Of a stretch of 64,000 nucleotides of DNA, positions 43,447 through 53,129 are shown in pieces (position 1 is the stretch's first letter; every line of letters begins with the position of its first letter). The translations under genes were made by a program, and so were the position numbers. Source of the DNA: Bacteroidaceae bacterium. Its GTDB lineage: Bacteria; Bacteroidota; Bacteroidia; Bacteroidales; Bacteroidaceae. The DNA lies in NCBI GenBank assembly GCA_017461345.1, contig JAFTYP010000023.1:1-64000 (forward strand), read 5' to 3'. A model generated the notes under the pieces. That model saw only the letters and a program-made list of their open reading frames with translations, was not told the origin of the DNA and did not search any database.

Positions 43447-43476
43447 CAAAGTTAATGATTTAGCCTAACCTGCAAA
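43447..43476 (-). promoter_or_regulatory. Possible orphan promoter pointing into the array F region
   Basis: Minus strand: TTTG (43473-43476), an 18-base spacer, TAACTTTG (43447-43454). No gene lies downstream on that strand for several hundred bases. Confidence 0.35.
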
Positions 43477-43516
43477 GGAAACAGCCAAAAATGTTTCGAT
43501 TATAAACTTTTCTTCG

Positions 43517-43524
43517 TATCTTTG
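43517..43524 (+). promoter_or_regulatory. Probable promoter (-7 box) of the DMP19-smpB-LOG genes
   Basis: TATCTTTG, 20 bases before the ATG at 43545. No consensus upstream box. Confidence 0.5.
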
Positions 43525-43544
43525 TACCACAATAAAATAAGGTA

Positions 43545-44048
43545 ATGAAAGTAGATATACAGGAAATAAAACTGCAAGAGGCAGCGGCTCAGGGTACAGA
43601 TGCCTTTCTTACACTCATACACGACACCATTCTGGCTGCCGTAGGGGGCGAAGTGAATGCCCAGACCTTGCCGCTCCTCAACGGTGAACAGACAACGTTG
43701 CTGGCTTACTACATCCTGCGCGACGAAGTGATGGACGGCGGATTCATACAACTCATACACAATGGTTATGGCCCCTTCATCTTCCTCAACCCCTTTGCCA
43801 AGGCAATGAGACTCTGGGGCGCACACGACTTCAGCAAACTCATCTACAAAGGCCGTAAACTCTTCGAAGAACACGAAAAAGAACTCACTGCAGATTGCAG
43901 CGACGAGGAATTCATGGCACTCTTCGAACAATACCCCGAGTTCGACGACCTCGACGATGAATTCGTCGAGATGGAAGAAGAGGTGACCGACATCATTGCC
44001 CACTATGTGGACGATCATCTCGAGCAGTTCGTAGCAGTAACAAAGTAA
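43545..44048 (+). CDS. DMP19 family protein
   Basis: 167 residues, cytoplasmic, acidic. The central YYILRDEVMDGGFIQLIHNGYG and FIFLNPFAKAMRLWGA segments are typical of the DMP19/DUF4375 family, named after a DNA-mimic protein of Neisseria. The C-terminal half is very acidic (EFDDLDDEFVEMEEEV), which fits a DNA-mimic role, but that role is inferred from the family name only. It lies 29 bases before smpB. Confidence 0.85.
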   Translation: MKVDIQEIKLQEAAAQGTDAFLTLIHDTILAAVGGEVNAQTLPLLNGEQTTLLAYYILRDEVMDGGFIQLIHNGYGPFIFLNPFAKAMRLWGAHDFSKLIYKGRKLFEEHEKELTADCSDEEFMALFEQYPEFDDLDDEFVEMEEEVTDIIAHYVDDHLEQFVAVTK

Positions 44049-44077
44049 ATGGTTAATGCCTAAATGGTAAATACGAG

Positions 44078-44557
44078 ATGGCAAAGACGCTTATTCCCAA
44101 CAAGGGAGCAAAGATAAACATCAAGAATAAACGAGCAGAGTTCGACTATCTGCTCATGGATAAATACACAGCCGGCCTCGTCCTGACAGGCACGGAGATA
44201 AAGAGCATCCGCAAAGGCAAGGCAAGCCTTGTGGACACCTACTGCTATGTGATAGGCGGCGAAATGTGGGTCAAGAACATGTATATAGCCCACTACGAAC
44301 AAGGTTCCTACAACAATCATGTAGAAAGACGCGACCGCAAACTCCTCCTCAATCGCAAAGAGATACGCAAGATACAGCAGACCGTCAAGTCGCCCGGCTT
44401 CAGCATAGTGCCCACACTCCTCTTTGTCGACGAGAAAGGACTCGCCAAACTCGACATCTTCATTGCTCGAGGCAAGAAAGAATACGACAAACGCGAAACA
44501 CTCAAAGAAAAAGAAGACCGCCGTAACATAGACCGACAGTTTAAAAAGAACTACTGA
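44078..44557 (+). CDS. smpB: SsrA-binding protein
   Basis: 159 residues. Binds tmRNA and brings it to stalled ribosomes. Family segments are [37 protein letters not shown], the [12 protein letters not shown] stretch and the basic C-terminal tail [11 protein letters not shown]. The tmRNA gene is not in this window. Its TGA overlaps the next ATG by one base (TGATG). Confidence 0.97.
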   Translation: MAKTLIPNKGAKINIKNKRAEFDYLLMDKYTAGLVLTGTEIKSIRKGKASLVDTYCYVIGGEMWVKNMYIAHYEQGSYNNHVERRDRKLLLNRKEIRKIQQTVKSPGFSIVPTLLFVDEKGLAKLDIFIARGKKEYDKRETLKEKEDRRNIDRQFKKNY

Positions 44558-45666
44558 TGAGGTGTAAATACCAACGCATAAGAACCAACGACGAACTCTC
44601 GCAACTCCTAAGTCAACAAGAGAAAGAACTCCGACGCTACGCCTTCCAGAGCGTGGACTTCACTCTCTGCGCCCAGCAGGCACTGGCACACTTCTATCGC
44701 GAATGTCTGTTCCTGAGTTGCCGCTTGCCGATGGGACTTAAACGCCAGTCAAAGGGATGTCTCTACTTGCCCAACATGGGCGAAACATTCGACTTCCCCA
44801 ATCATCTCTATACCCCCGAAGAACTCTACGAAGGCTACAACCCTCTTGTTCCCGACAGTTACGAAAAATGTTTCGACGGACGCGTCTATAGACACTATCT
44901 GAAAAAAGGCAAACACGCTACAGACATCAAAGAAACACTCGCTCGGGCACTTCACGATCATTCCGTCAGCGACTGCCTGCGAGATTTTCTGCAAGACTTC
45001 GACGAACATCGCCTCGTTGGAGTAATGGGCGGACACAGCCTATCGCGCTGCGATACCTCGTATGGCATGGTGGCAAAGTTAAGCAAACGACTGACCGAAG
45101 CAGGTTTCCTCATGATAACAGGTGGCGGACCCGGAGCAATGGAAGCAACCCATCTCGGTGCATGGATGGCTGGCAGAACAGAGGCCGAACTGCAGGAGGC
45201 ACTTGCCATTTTGTCTGTCGCACCCTCCTATACAGACAAACATTGGCTCCCTACTGCTTGGGAAGTTCACGACCGTTTCCCCAATCTGGGACATAAAAGC
45301 CTGGGCATCCCCACATGGCTCTATGGGCATGAACCTTCAACACCCTTTGCCACACACATTGCCAAGTATTTCGACAACAGTATTCGCGAAGACGGCATTC
45401 TCACTATTGCCAGAGGAGGCATCATCTATACGCCGGGAAGCGCAGGAACTTTGCAAGAGATTTTCCAGGAGGCAGTACAGAATCATTACCTGACATTCGG
45501 TTATTCCTCGCCAATGGTTTTCTTGGACAAGAAGTTCTGGACAGAAGAAGTGCCAATATGGCCCTTGCTGACCAGGCTCGTAGAAACAGGAACATACAAA
45601 AACCTTATTCTTTGCCTGACGGACAACGACGATGAAGTGGAACGTGTTTTGAAAGGTGAAGAATAA
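44557..45666 (+). CDS. LOG-family Rossmann-fold protein (nucleotide phosphoribohydrolase-like)
   Basis: 369 residues. An N-terminal extension of about 140 residues precedes a LOG/TIGR00725-like fold: GVMGGHSLSR, MITGGGPGAMEATHLGAW (nucleotide loop), and YTPGSAGTLQEIFQEAVQNHY, the last a variant of the PGGxGTxxE signature in which Ser-Ala replaces Gly-x. Relatives cleave nucleoside monophosphates. The extension makes it more like the long PpnN type than short LOG proteins. Translationally coupled to smpB. Confidence 0.85.
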   Translation: MRCKYQRIRTNDELSQLLSQQEKELRRYAFQSVDFTLCAQQALAHFYRECLFLSCRLPMGLKRQSKGCLYLPNMGETFDFPNHLYTPEELYEGYNPLVPDSYEKCFDGRVYRHYLKKGKHATDIKETLARALHDHSVSDCLRDFLQDFDEHRLVGVMGGHSLSRCDTSYGMVAKLSKRLTEAGFLMITGGGPGAMEATHLGAWMAGRTEAELQEALAILSVAPSYTDKHWLPTAWEVHDRFPNLGHKSLGIPTWLYGHEPSTPFATHIAKYFDNSIREDGILTIARGGIIYTPGSAGTLQEIFQEAVQNHYLTFGYSSPMVFLDKKFWTEEVPIWPLLTRLVETGTYKNLILCLTDNDDEVERVLKGEE

Positions 45667-45670
45667 AAAA

Positions 45671-45831
45671 GGGCGTACTGGCGATGTGATGAAACTCCGA
45701 AAAACAGGTTTTGAGGGTTCGTAGCCTTTGTAATCCATCTAACCAATAAGGGATGGCACGCCATTGGATACGAAACATTTCTCGGTAATAAAATGTAAAT
45801 TGATGAGTATCCCGATCAAACTAGTACGCCC
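45671..45831 (+). ncRNA. Possible structured RNA or element after the LOG gene
   Basis: GGGCGTACT (45671-45679) pairs perfectly with AGTACGCCC (45823-45831), closing a 143-base interior that holds further small stems (CCATC/GATGG; ATGGC-AC-GCCAT). It lies in the 337-base gap before malQ. There is no known family match. The rest of the gap is AT-rich with a malQ promoter box. Confidence 0.3.
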
Positions 45832-45919
45832 GTATGATGCGATATGTCTTGCTCGCTGCAAGACCATCTTGGACTTCAATGATATTGCAAAAATACTAAA
45901 TCTGCATTTATTATACAAG

Positions 45920-45927
45920 TATTTTTG
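45920..45927 (+). promoter_or_regulatory. Possible malQ promoter (-7 box)
   Basis: TATTTTTG, 76 bases before the malQ ATG. No upstream box was found. Confidence 0.35.
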
Positions 45928-46003
45928 TATTTTTCTTCATGTCTTCTTGCTATTTTCTCTAATTATCCATAATTTTGTTAGTGGAAACATCTGAAAATAA
46001 CCT

Positions 46004-48469
46004 ATGACATTACAGTTTTCGATAGAATATAGAACAGAGTGGGGGCAAAGTGTTGAAGTGGAACTGTGCTTCCTTACTGCAGAAGGAAAAACACGCTGGC
46101 AACGTATTCCTCTTGAAACAGACGACGGATATCTGTGGAAGGGAATTGCCATGCTTCGCTCACAAGGCAATCAACTCCGTTATACATATATTGTTACGAA
46201 CAATTCTGCCGTCATACGTCGTGAGTGGAATGTAGTGCCTCGTGTCTTTCCTTCCGACGATGCACACACATACTTCTTCGTGGACCATTGGCGCGACAGA
46301 CCGGAGTCGTCCTATTGCTATTCCGATGCTTACAGAGTTGCTTCCGGACTCGATGATAAGATTGCAACTCCGGTTGCTCTTTATCCGCGGACATATCTCT
46401 TTCGCGTACAGACACCTCAACTTGCGCCTGGCGAAAAGGTGGCACTCGTTGGCGACCAGCCCACGTTGGGAAATTGGGATTGCGAACGTGCCTTGCCGAT
46501 GATTCAGACCAGGCAACAGGAGTGGACTATCTCCATTAGTGGTGACGGGCTTCGCCTTCCTTTCCAATATAAATATGTGGTGCAAGATGAGAACCGTTCT
46601 GTCAGATGGGAAGAAGGTCCCAATCGCCAAAGCCCATCAAACAATGACCAGGTCTCGATAGTCAACAGCCAGTCTTCAATCGTGGTTGCTCTTTCTGATG
46701 GCGAAATAAGGCTGGAAGCACCACATTGGAAGGTGGCAGGTCTTGTTGTTCCTCTCTTCTCGTTGAGAACGGAAGGCAGTCAGGGAGTAGGAGACTTCGG
46801 CGACTTGAAGGACATTGTGTCTTGGGCTGCTTCGACAGGAATGCATGCCGTACAACTCCTGCCCATTTACGATACGACACAGGAACGCACCCACACAGAC
46901 AGTTATCCATACAATGCCATAAGTGTTCACGCCATACATCCTTTATATATCGACCTTCGCCAACTGCCGCTTGCTGATGCAAAGAAACTTGAAACTTTTA
47001 AGGTTCGTTGGCAAGACTTGAATGCTCTTCCGGCTCTTGATTATGTTGAGGCCATAAAACTGAAGGAGGACTATCTGCATCTGCTTTACGAAGAACAGAT
47101 GCATGCAGTCTGTCAAAAGGATGATTATCGTGCTTTTGTTGACAACAATGCCGAATGGCTACAACCTTATAGTGTCTTTTGTCATCTTCGCGACACGTAT
47201 GGCACATCGTGCTTTTCCGATTGGCCAGTCTTGTCTTCGTACAATCGAAGTGCTGTAATGAGTTACTTCGAACAACATGCAGTGGAGGTGGGCTATTATA
47301 TGTTCGTTCAATATCTCCTGCACATTCAACTTTCCGAAGCATCCGACTTTGCCCGCCGCCTTCGTGTCTTCCTTAAAGGCGACTTGCCTATAGGCATTAG
47401 CCCCTGTAGTGTGGAGGCTTGGCAGGAACCACATCTCTTCCATACGGATATGGCAGCAGGTGCTCCGCCCGATGATTTCTCAAGGACAGGACAGAATTGG
47501 GGTTTCCCAACTTATGATTGGGAGCAGATGGCTGCAGACGATTACCTTTGGTGGAGAAAGAGATTAAGTGGAATGTCGCGCTATTTTAGTGCATACCGAA
47601 TAGACCACATACTGGGTTTCTTCCGCATTTGGCAAATACCTCAGGGAAGTCCCTCTGCACTGTACGGACAATTCTCTCCGGCACTACCGATGACGACAGA
47701 AGAGATAGAGTCCTATGGACTGGGTTTCCGCGAAGAACTTTTCTTGCCCGATGCAACGCAACCGGACCGTTATCATCCGCGTATGGGAGTGATTGGCGAA
47801 CCGGTATGGCTATCTTTGCCAAGCAACGAACAGGATGCTTTTATACGTCTTTATGATGATTTCTATTTCCGTCGTCACGACTACTATTGGGCGGAACAAG
47901 CCATGAAGAAGTTGCCGGCACTTATTGGGGCAAGCAATATGCTCGTCTGTGGCGAGGACCTCGGTATGGTGCCCGGTTGTGTTGGTCCGGTCATGCTGCA
48001 ATTAGGTATTCTCAGTCTTGAGATACAGACGATGCCAAAGACGTATGGCGTGGCTTTTGCACAACTTCATCAGAATCCATACAGAAGCGTGGCAACTATC
48101 TTTACGCACGACATGCCGACGCTTCGCCTCTGGTGGAAGGAGAATCCCGAACGAACGCAGTTGTATTACAACACTGTTTTGGAACACGATGGGAAAGCAC
48201 CGAACGAACTGCCAGGCTGGCTTTGCGAAGAAATCGTGGCACACCATCTCAACTCGCCTTCGATGCTTTGTCTCATTAGTTTGCAGGATTGGCTTTCTAT
48301 TGACGATGACTTACGTAATCCTTCTGCGGAAGAAGAGCGCATCAATGTGCCAGCCAACCCCAGGCACTATTGGCGTTATCGTATGCACCTTTCTGTTGCC
48401 GATTTGAAGAATTCAAAACTTTTGAATGAACGCATCGGCACACTTATCTCGCATTCCGACAGAAGTTGA
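46004..48469 (+). CDS. malQ: 4-alpha-glucanotransferase (GH77) with N-terminal CBM20 domains
   Basis: 821 residues, no signal peptide, cytoplasmic. Two starch-binding CBM20-like domains at about 1-110 and 130-220 (the second with VALVGDQPTLGNWDCERALPM), then the GH77 barrel. Catalytic regions: nucleophile Asp in YRIDHILGFFR (near 533), acid/base Glu in CGEDLGMVPG (near 649) and Asp in THDMPTLRLWW (near 701). Transfers maltosyl and longer glucan chains during maltose and glycogen metabolism. The CBM20-GH77 layout is usual in Bacteroidetes. Confidence 0.95.
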   Translation: MTLQFSIEYRTEWGQSVEVELCFLTAEGKTRWQRIPLETDDGYLWKGIAMLRSQGNQLRYTYIVTNNSAVIRREWNVVPRVFPSDDAHTYFFVDHWRDRPESSYCYSDAYRVASGLDDKIATPVALYPRTYLFRVQTPQLAPGEKVALVGDQPTLGNWDCERALPMIQTRQQEWTISISGDGLRLPFQYKYVVQDENRSVRWEEGPNRQSPSNNDQVSIVNSQSSIVVALSDGEIRLEAPHWKVAGLVVPLFSLRTEGSQGVGDFGDLKDIVSWAASTGMHAVQLLPIYDTTQERTHTDSYPYNAISVHAIHPLYIDLRQLPLADAKKLETFKVRWQDLNALPALDYVEAIKLKEDYLHLLYEEQMHAVCQKDDYRAFVDNNAEWLQPYSVFCHLRDTYGTSCFSDWPVLSSYNRSAVMSYFEQHAVEVGYYMFVQYLLHIQLSEASDFARRLRVFLKGDLPIGISPCSVEAWQEPHLFHTDMAAGAPPDDFSRTGQNWGFPTYDWEQMAADDYLWWRKRLSGMSRYFSAYRIDHILGFFRIWQIPQGSPSALYGQFSPALPMTTEEIESYGLGFREELFLPDATQPDRYHPRMGVIGEPVWLSLPSNEQDAFIRLYDDFYFRRHDYYWAEQAMKKLPALIGASNMLVCGEDLGMVPGCVGPVMLQLGILSLEIQTMPKTYGVAFAQLHQNPYRSVATIFTHDMPTLRLWWKENPERTQLYYNTVLEHDGKAPNELPGWLCEEIVAHHLNSPSMLCLISLQDWLSIDDDLRNPSAEEERINVPANPRHYWRYRMHLSVADLKNSKLLNERIGTLISHSDRS

Positions 48470-48563
48470 CAGACAGCAATAACTGCTTGATTTTGACGAA
48501 TGTTAGTTCGGCCAATTATATCCATCAGCAGGGATAAACCCAATGCTCGTCTTGTCGTAGAAA

Positions 48564-48651
48564 AAGTATACATGTTAAGTGCCCCAACTATACACGTTAA
48601 CTTTGCCAACTATACATGTTAACTTTGCCAACTATACACGTTAAGTTTGTC
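48564..48651. repeat. 22-bp tandem array, locus G (reverse orientation)
   Basis: Units at 48564-48585, 48586-48607, 48608-48629 and 48630-48651. Cores are CTATACACGTTAA or CTATACATGTTAA, and spacers are CTTTGCCAA. It lies between convergent genes, upstream of a bidirectional terminator. Confidence 0.9.
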
Positions 48652-48714
48652 AAATGTACTGCAGGAGTAGAAACAGAGTATATTTTATCTGATTCTTTTT
48701 ATGTCTTTACACAT

Positions 48715-48743
48715 AAGGCCCTCCCCATTTTGGGGAAGGCCTT
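48715..48743. terminator. Bidirectional terminator between malQ and the 1404-residue gene
   Basis: AAGGCC-CTCCCC with GGGG-AAGGCCTT (one mismatch) around ATTTT, between the two converging stop codons. Confidence 0.75.
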
Positions 48744-48770
48744 TCGTGTGTAGTGTGTTGCAGTATATCT

Positions 48771-51700
48771 TTATTTGATCAGTTTTTTCCCATTACTGAT
48801 GATGATGCCTTCGTAGTCTTTGCTTACGCGTTGACCTGCAACATTGTAAATGTTTTCTTCCTTCAGGACTAAGCCGGGAATGTGTTCTGCGCCTGTGATG
48901 TAATCCTGTTGGGCAATGATAACCCATTGGCCCTTGACGGGACTGCCATCGGCATCAACAATGCTGCCATACTTGAAGTATGCGCCTTGTGGTATGCCAA
49001 TGATGAGGTCGTCTTCCAGCGTGAGGTCGTTGAAGTCGTATGTTCCCTGTGTACCCCTCATCTCCACGATGGTCTCCTTTCCTCGCACGGTGATGCCGCC
49101 AGCCGATGTGTTCTTCCTGCCCATACCGAAGGCTGTTGTGCCTTCTGCCTTAACGTGGATACCGCCCTCGATGGTGATGCCCGGCCCTGAAGAGTAGATG
49201 CCCATATCGCCCACACAATAGAGCGAGCCCGTACCGTTGACGGTGGTCTGATCTGTGAGATATAATCCGTGTGTGCCCTTTACGGTGTTTTCGCCGGTGA
49301 GTGCCATGGTGAATGGAACGTAGGCAAAGATGCCGTAATTGTCTGTGCCGCCATCGATGTCGACATTTGTCAAGGAGAGAACGCCTGTCTCAGAATCGTA
49401 GTTGACGGTGCCGTCGCCCAATACATCAGTTTGGTTGATGTTGTTCACTTCAATGCCGGCTACGTAGATGCCGTAGCCCGTGCGCTTGCCTATGACGACG
49501 GTGGTGTTCGTCAACTGTTTGCCGTCAGCATCCACAAGGCTGCGCTTGTCCTCGCTGTAGGTCGTGCCAAAAGGTTGCAAGATGCCGATGCCGTCTTCCA
49601 TGACCAACTGGCAGTTGTACGTCATCCACATGGGTTCCTGCATCGCCGTGAGCGTCAGCCCGGCATCTTCCTTCAGGGTCAGGTTTTTGCCGCCTGCTTC
49701 CAGAAGCGAGAAGGCACTCTTGCGTGCGCTCTCGATGCGAACCTTTGCCTTGCCTGCTATCGTCACGCCACATTCTGCCACAACGCTGTTGCCTTGTGTC
49801 GATATGGTGAGGCTGCCGTCCTGCTCTGCGCCTTCCTCCGTCGTGATGGTGAGGAGCGACTGCTGGTTGCCGCTGCGGTGCAGACCCTGTATGCCAATCG
49901 TGTGGTCGGAGCTGTCGTAGTAGTCGCTATGGATGTTGACGGGGTCCTTGCCGAGCACGATGGAAGCGTCGCGGAACGTGGAGATGTCCAGTGCATGAGC
50001 CTTTGTGTCGGCATCCACCTCAATGTCCACACCGCTCAGGTGCAGCGAGTTGTCCGTGGCGTCGTAGCGTGCGTAGCCGCCTTCTGTGTTGAGCGAGATG
50101 GCGGGCAGCACGGTGAGGTCGGCAGCGATGGCCGAGGTGATGGTGTCACCGGCAAAGGCAATATTATATATAATGTTGCCGTCTGCATCCTTGTTGTTGG
50201 CATCGGCAAAGTCCTGGTTGGCGATGGTCACCCATTCCTTCTTGATGGTCACGGGGGTTACACTGCCCATACGCACGATGCCGTCGTACTCGTCCTTGAA
50301 GTAAGCGCCCTTGGGCAAGGCAATCTGTAGGCCGTCCTCGAGGGTGAGGCGCTTGATGTCGACGGCTCCGTACACGCCCTTCAGCCGGACGAATGTCTCC
50401 GAGCCACGGATGACGACTTCCTCCGAGCTGCTGTTCCTCTTGGCGATGGCGTGGCGTTCGGTGCCTTCGACCGAGACTTGTGCGCTGTCCTCGATGAAGA
50501 TGACAGGCGAATTGAAGACGATGCCACGAGAGCCTGAGACGTTGAGCGAGCCGGGGCCCTTGATGTGCGACTCTCCTGTGAGGACGATGCCCCAGTAGCC
50601 ATTCACGTTGTTCTCGCCCTCGAGCAGGATGTTGATGGGGAAGCGGGCGTCGATGCCATACTGAGAGGTGCCGCCGTCGATGTTGGCGTTCTTGAGTGTA
50701 AGCTTGTCGATGCCGTTGAAGCAGACCGAGCCGCCATCACCGAGCACGTCGCTCAGGTTGCTTGTGTTCACTCTGGTACCGGCAATGTAGAGGTCGTAGT
50801 CCTTGGGCTGGCCGAAGAGGACTTCGCCTGTCACTTTGTTGCCGTCCTTGTCGACGATGATGCCTTGCGACTTGTCATAGCGTGCGCCGACGGGCGAGAC
50901 GATGCCGATGCCGTCCTCGAGGGTGACGTCGCCGAATGTGGAATCTCCTGTCATACGCAGAGGCATAATGGAATGTACCAGCATCAGCTCTGCATGTTCC
51001 TTCATGGTCAGGTCGCAGGTGGTGCAGTAGAGCGCAATGCGTCGCTTGCTGGCAAGCGTCACCTTTGCGTAGCCGCCTATCACGAGCGAGGAATAGGTGT
51101 GTATGGAATTGTCTTGGGTAGTGACGTTCAGCTCAGAGGTGGTCTCGCCGTCCTCGCTGGTGATGTTGAAGGTGTAGTCTGTCTCTTCGAACAAGATGCC
51201 TTCGCTGCTGGTATGGTTGGTGACGATGTTGACGGGCTTCCATCCGAGCTGGATGGTGAAGTCTTTCTTTGTGGAAACATTGATGGCATCGCTTTGGATG
51301 CTGTCGGGCAAGACGATGTCCACGCCGCTCAGGTGCAGTTCGTTCTTGTTGCTGTCGTAGTACGCATAGCCTGAACTGTGGTTCTTGGTGATGTAGGGGA
51401 GTACGGTGAGGTCGTCCCTGTTGGCAGACGTGATGGCCTGTCCGGCTATCTGGATGGGGTAGTACATATTGCCGTCGTCGTCGATGTTGTCGAGGATGAC
51501 GTCCCATCCCTTCTGCCTTGCTATGTCTGCCTGTGCCTGAGTGCAAGTGTTCTCAGAATTTACAGGGATTAAAGCAGTAATATGAATTTGGGCAAATTCT
51601 TCTTCTGGTATTGTGGGCAGGCTTTCGAGTGTTTCTGTCATCCAGGAATCGATGCGATTGCCGCCGACATAGACGCCTCTGAGACTGCTGCAATGCGAGA

Positions 51701-52985
51701 AATCGAGCCCCGTGAAGTTGTTGTTCTCGCATATAAGGCTCCTAAGGGAGTTGCAATTCGTGAGGTTGAGACTTGTCAGTTGGTTGTTATAGCACCACAA
51801 GGTTTCCAGACTCTTGTTGTTTGCCATGTTGAGCGACGTCAACTGATTCCGATGGCAGTAAACCGTTTTGAGCTGCGGGCAGGGCGTCAGGTCGAGTTCC
51901 GTGAGGTTGTTCTCGCCTACATTCAATAACTCGAGCTTCGGAAAGTACTCCAGTCCCTTCAACGATGATATGCCTCTTTCTGGGGCATCAATGGCGATAT
52001 AGTACGATTTGTTCCCGCTTATGTCTGTGTACAATGCGGCTTCCTGCTGGTCGAGCTTGCCGTCGGTGGGCCAGGTGTCCTTTGCTTCCTTGATGTATGC
52101 ACGGAAGTTTTCGTCGGGGAAGTGTTCCTCGTCGATGGGGACGCTCGGCACGAGCAGCAGTTCGTATATCTCCCTGGCTCTGTCCCCGTCCATGTAATAG
52201 AAGGTCTTCATGGTGCTGTCGAAGGTGGCAGTAATTGCAATGTTTATCCATTGGTCGGCCTTTGCTACCATGTCGGAACTCAGGTAGAAGTTGAAGACAT
52301 TAAATACCGCCTGATGACTGTAATCAATGTAAACGGTACTGTTTTCCGCAAAGACAGAGAGAAGGTTCTTGATGCCAGCCCATGTGGGTTGGGCCGTATA
52401 GGTTTCGGGGCGGTAAATCTTAATGTCAGAGTTGATGATGGTGAGCATTTCTGCTCCGGTGTTGCCCACGATGCCCGAGGAACGGTCTGCCTCGATTTTC
52501 ATGTTGGTGCAGTCTTTGATTTCAAACCTTGCGCCGTTGCCTATGGTGATGGCATCTTCGTAGTCACCTTCGATGTATATCGAGAAGCCCCAATAGCCTG
52601 ACACATTGGTGATATCCATCGGAATGCTCGTGATGGTGGTGTTGGCATTGAGGCGCAGGGGCGAGGCGTTCGTTGCCGTTAGTTGGCAAGGGTTGACGAA
52701 GCGGATGGTCAGCCCGTCGCAACTCTCGTTGAGGATGGCACGGTTGCCGCTGCCGCTCCTCACGATGGAGATGTTGCCGAGCGTCAGTGTCTTCGTCTCA
52801 GGGTTGTAGCTACAGGTTGAAATGTAGCCGTCGAGCCAAGGCTTGATGTGTTCGCCGGTGATGTTCGAGCAGTTGTCGGACGTGACTTTCACACCGCCCA
52901 CCTGAATACCGTAGTATTCAGCCATTGCTGACTGAGACACCAGAAGTGTTGTCAGCAACATGAGGAATTGTCTGAGTTGTTTCAT
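48771..52985 (-). CDS. Giant exported repeat protein (LRR plus duplicated beta-rich carbohydrate-binding-like modules)
   Basis: 1404 residues with a signal peptide ending near QSAMA. A first beta-rich module lies at about 23-260. Leucine-rich repeats follow at about 345-445 (LTELDLTPCPQLKTVYC, LTSLNLTNCNSLRSLIC). Then comes a module of about 430 residues present twice (starting near 508 and 940), each with an AGxxITSA...DLTVLP start, a LHLSGVDI strand and a second sub-domain (near 728 and 1170) with LxGENxVxG and LEDxLxIxxPxGAYFK. The tail IYNVAGQRVSKDYEGI...GKKLIK suggests type IX secretion. It is probably a parallel-beta surface adhesin or glycan binder; the function is not known. Confidence 0.8.
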   Translation of the reverse strand: MKQLRQFLMLLTTLLVSQSAMAEYYGIQVGGVKVTSDNCSNITGEHIKPWLDGYISTCSYNPETKTLTLGNISIVRSGSGNRAILNESCDGLTIRFVNPCQLTATNASPLRLNANTTITSIPMDITNVSGYWGFSIYIEGDYEDAITIGNGARFEIKDCTNMKIEADRSSGIVGNTGAEMLTIINSDIKIYRPETYTAQPTWAGIKNLLSVFAENSTVYIDYSHQAVFNVFNFYLSSDMVAKADQWINIAITATFDSTMKTFYYMDGDRAREIYELLLVPSVPIDEEHFPDENFRAYIKEAKDTWPTDGKLDQQEAALYTDISGNKSYYIAIDAPERGISSLKGLEYFPKLELLNVGENNLTELDLTPCPQLKTVYCHRNQLTSLNMANNKSLETLWCYNNQLTSLNLTNCNSLRSLICENNNFTGLDFSHCSSLRGVYVGGNRIDSWMTETLESLPTIPEEEFAQIHITALIPVNSENTCTQAQADIARQKGWDVILDNIDDDGNMYYPIQIAGQAITSANRDDLTVLPYITKNHSSGYAYYDSNKNELHLSGVDIVLPDSIQSDAINVSTKKDFTIQLGWKPVNIVTNHTSSEGILFEETDYTFNITSEDGETTSELNVTTQDNSIHTYSSLVIGGYAKVTLASKRRIALYCTTCDLTMKEHAELMLVHSIMPLRMTGDSTFGDVTLEDGIGIVSPVGARYDKSQGIIVDKDGNKVTGEVLFGQPKDYDLYIAGTRVNTSNLSDVLGDGGSVCFNGIDKLTLKNANIDGGTSQYGIDARFPINILLEGENNVNGYWGIVLTGESHIKGPGSLNVSGSRGIVFNSPVIFIEDSAQVSVEGTERHAIAKRNSSSEEVVIRGSETFVRLKGVYGAVDIKRLTLEDGLQIALPKGAYFKDEYDGIVRMGSVTPVTIKKEWVTIANQDFADANNKDADGNIIYNIAFAGDTITSAIAADLTVLPAISLNTEGGYARYDATDNSLHLSGVDIEVDADTKAHALDISTFRDASIVLGKDPVNIHSDYYDSSDHTIGIQGLHRSGNQQSLLTITTEEGAEQDGSLTISTQGNSVVAECGVTIAGKAKVRIESARKSAFSLLEAGGKNLTLKEDAGLTLTAMQEPMWMTYNCQLVMEDGIGILQPFGTTYSEDKRSLVDADGKQLTNTTVVIGKRTGYGIYVAGIEVNNINQTDVLGDGTVNYDSETGVLSLTNVDIDGGTDNYGIFAYVPFTMALTGENTVKGTHGLYLTDQTTVNGTGSLYCVGDMGIYSSGPGITIEGGIHVKAEGTTAFGMGRKNTSAGGITVRGKETIVEMRGTQGTYDFNDLTLEDDLIIGIPQGAYFKYGSIVDADGSPVKGQWVIIAQQDYITGAEHIPGLVLKEENIYNVAGQRVSKDYEGIIISNGKKLIK

Positions 52986-53050
52986 AGTTATTAATTTTTA
53001 TGTTTATGGTAAAACTTATGTGATTATATTATACGTCGTGGTTCTCGGTG

Positions 53051-53058
53051 CAAAGTTA
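53051..53058 (-). promoter_or_regulatory. Probable promoter (-7 box) of the giant repeat-protein gene
   Basis: TAACTTTG on the minus strand, about 65 bases before the ATG at 52985. No well-spaced upstream box. Confidence 0.45.
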
Positions 53059-53129
53059 TGTCTTTTAAGTGAGGCGCTTGTTGTTCAAATCTTTCAAAAT
53101 ATAACCCTGTTGTTGTTATTTTCTATATT

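Noticed and set aside
45764..45994. 76-codon frame before malQ
   Set aside because: Partly inside a structured region, with AT-driven hydrophobic composition, no promoter and no recognisable family.
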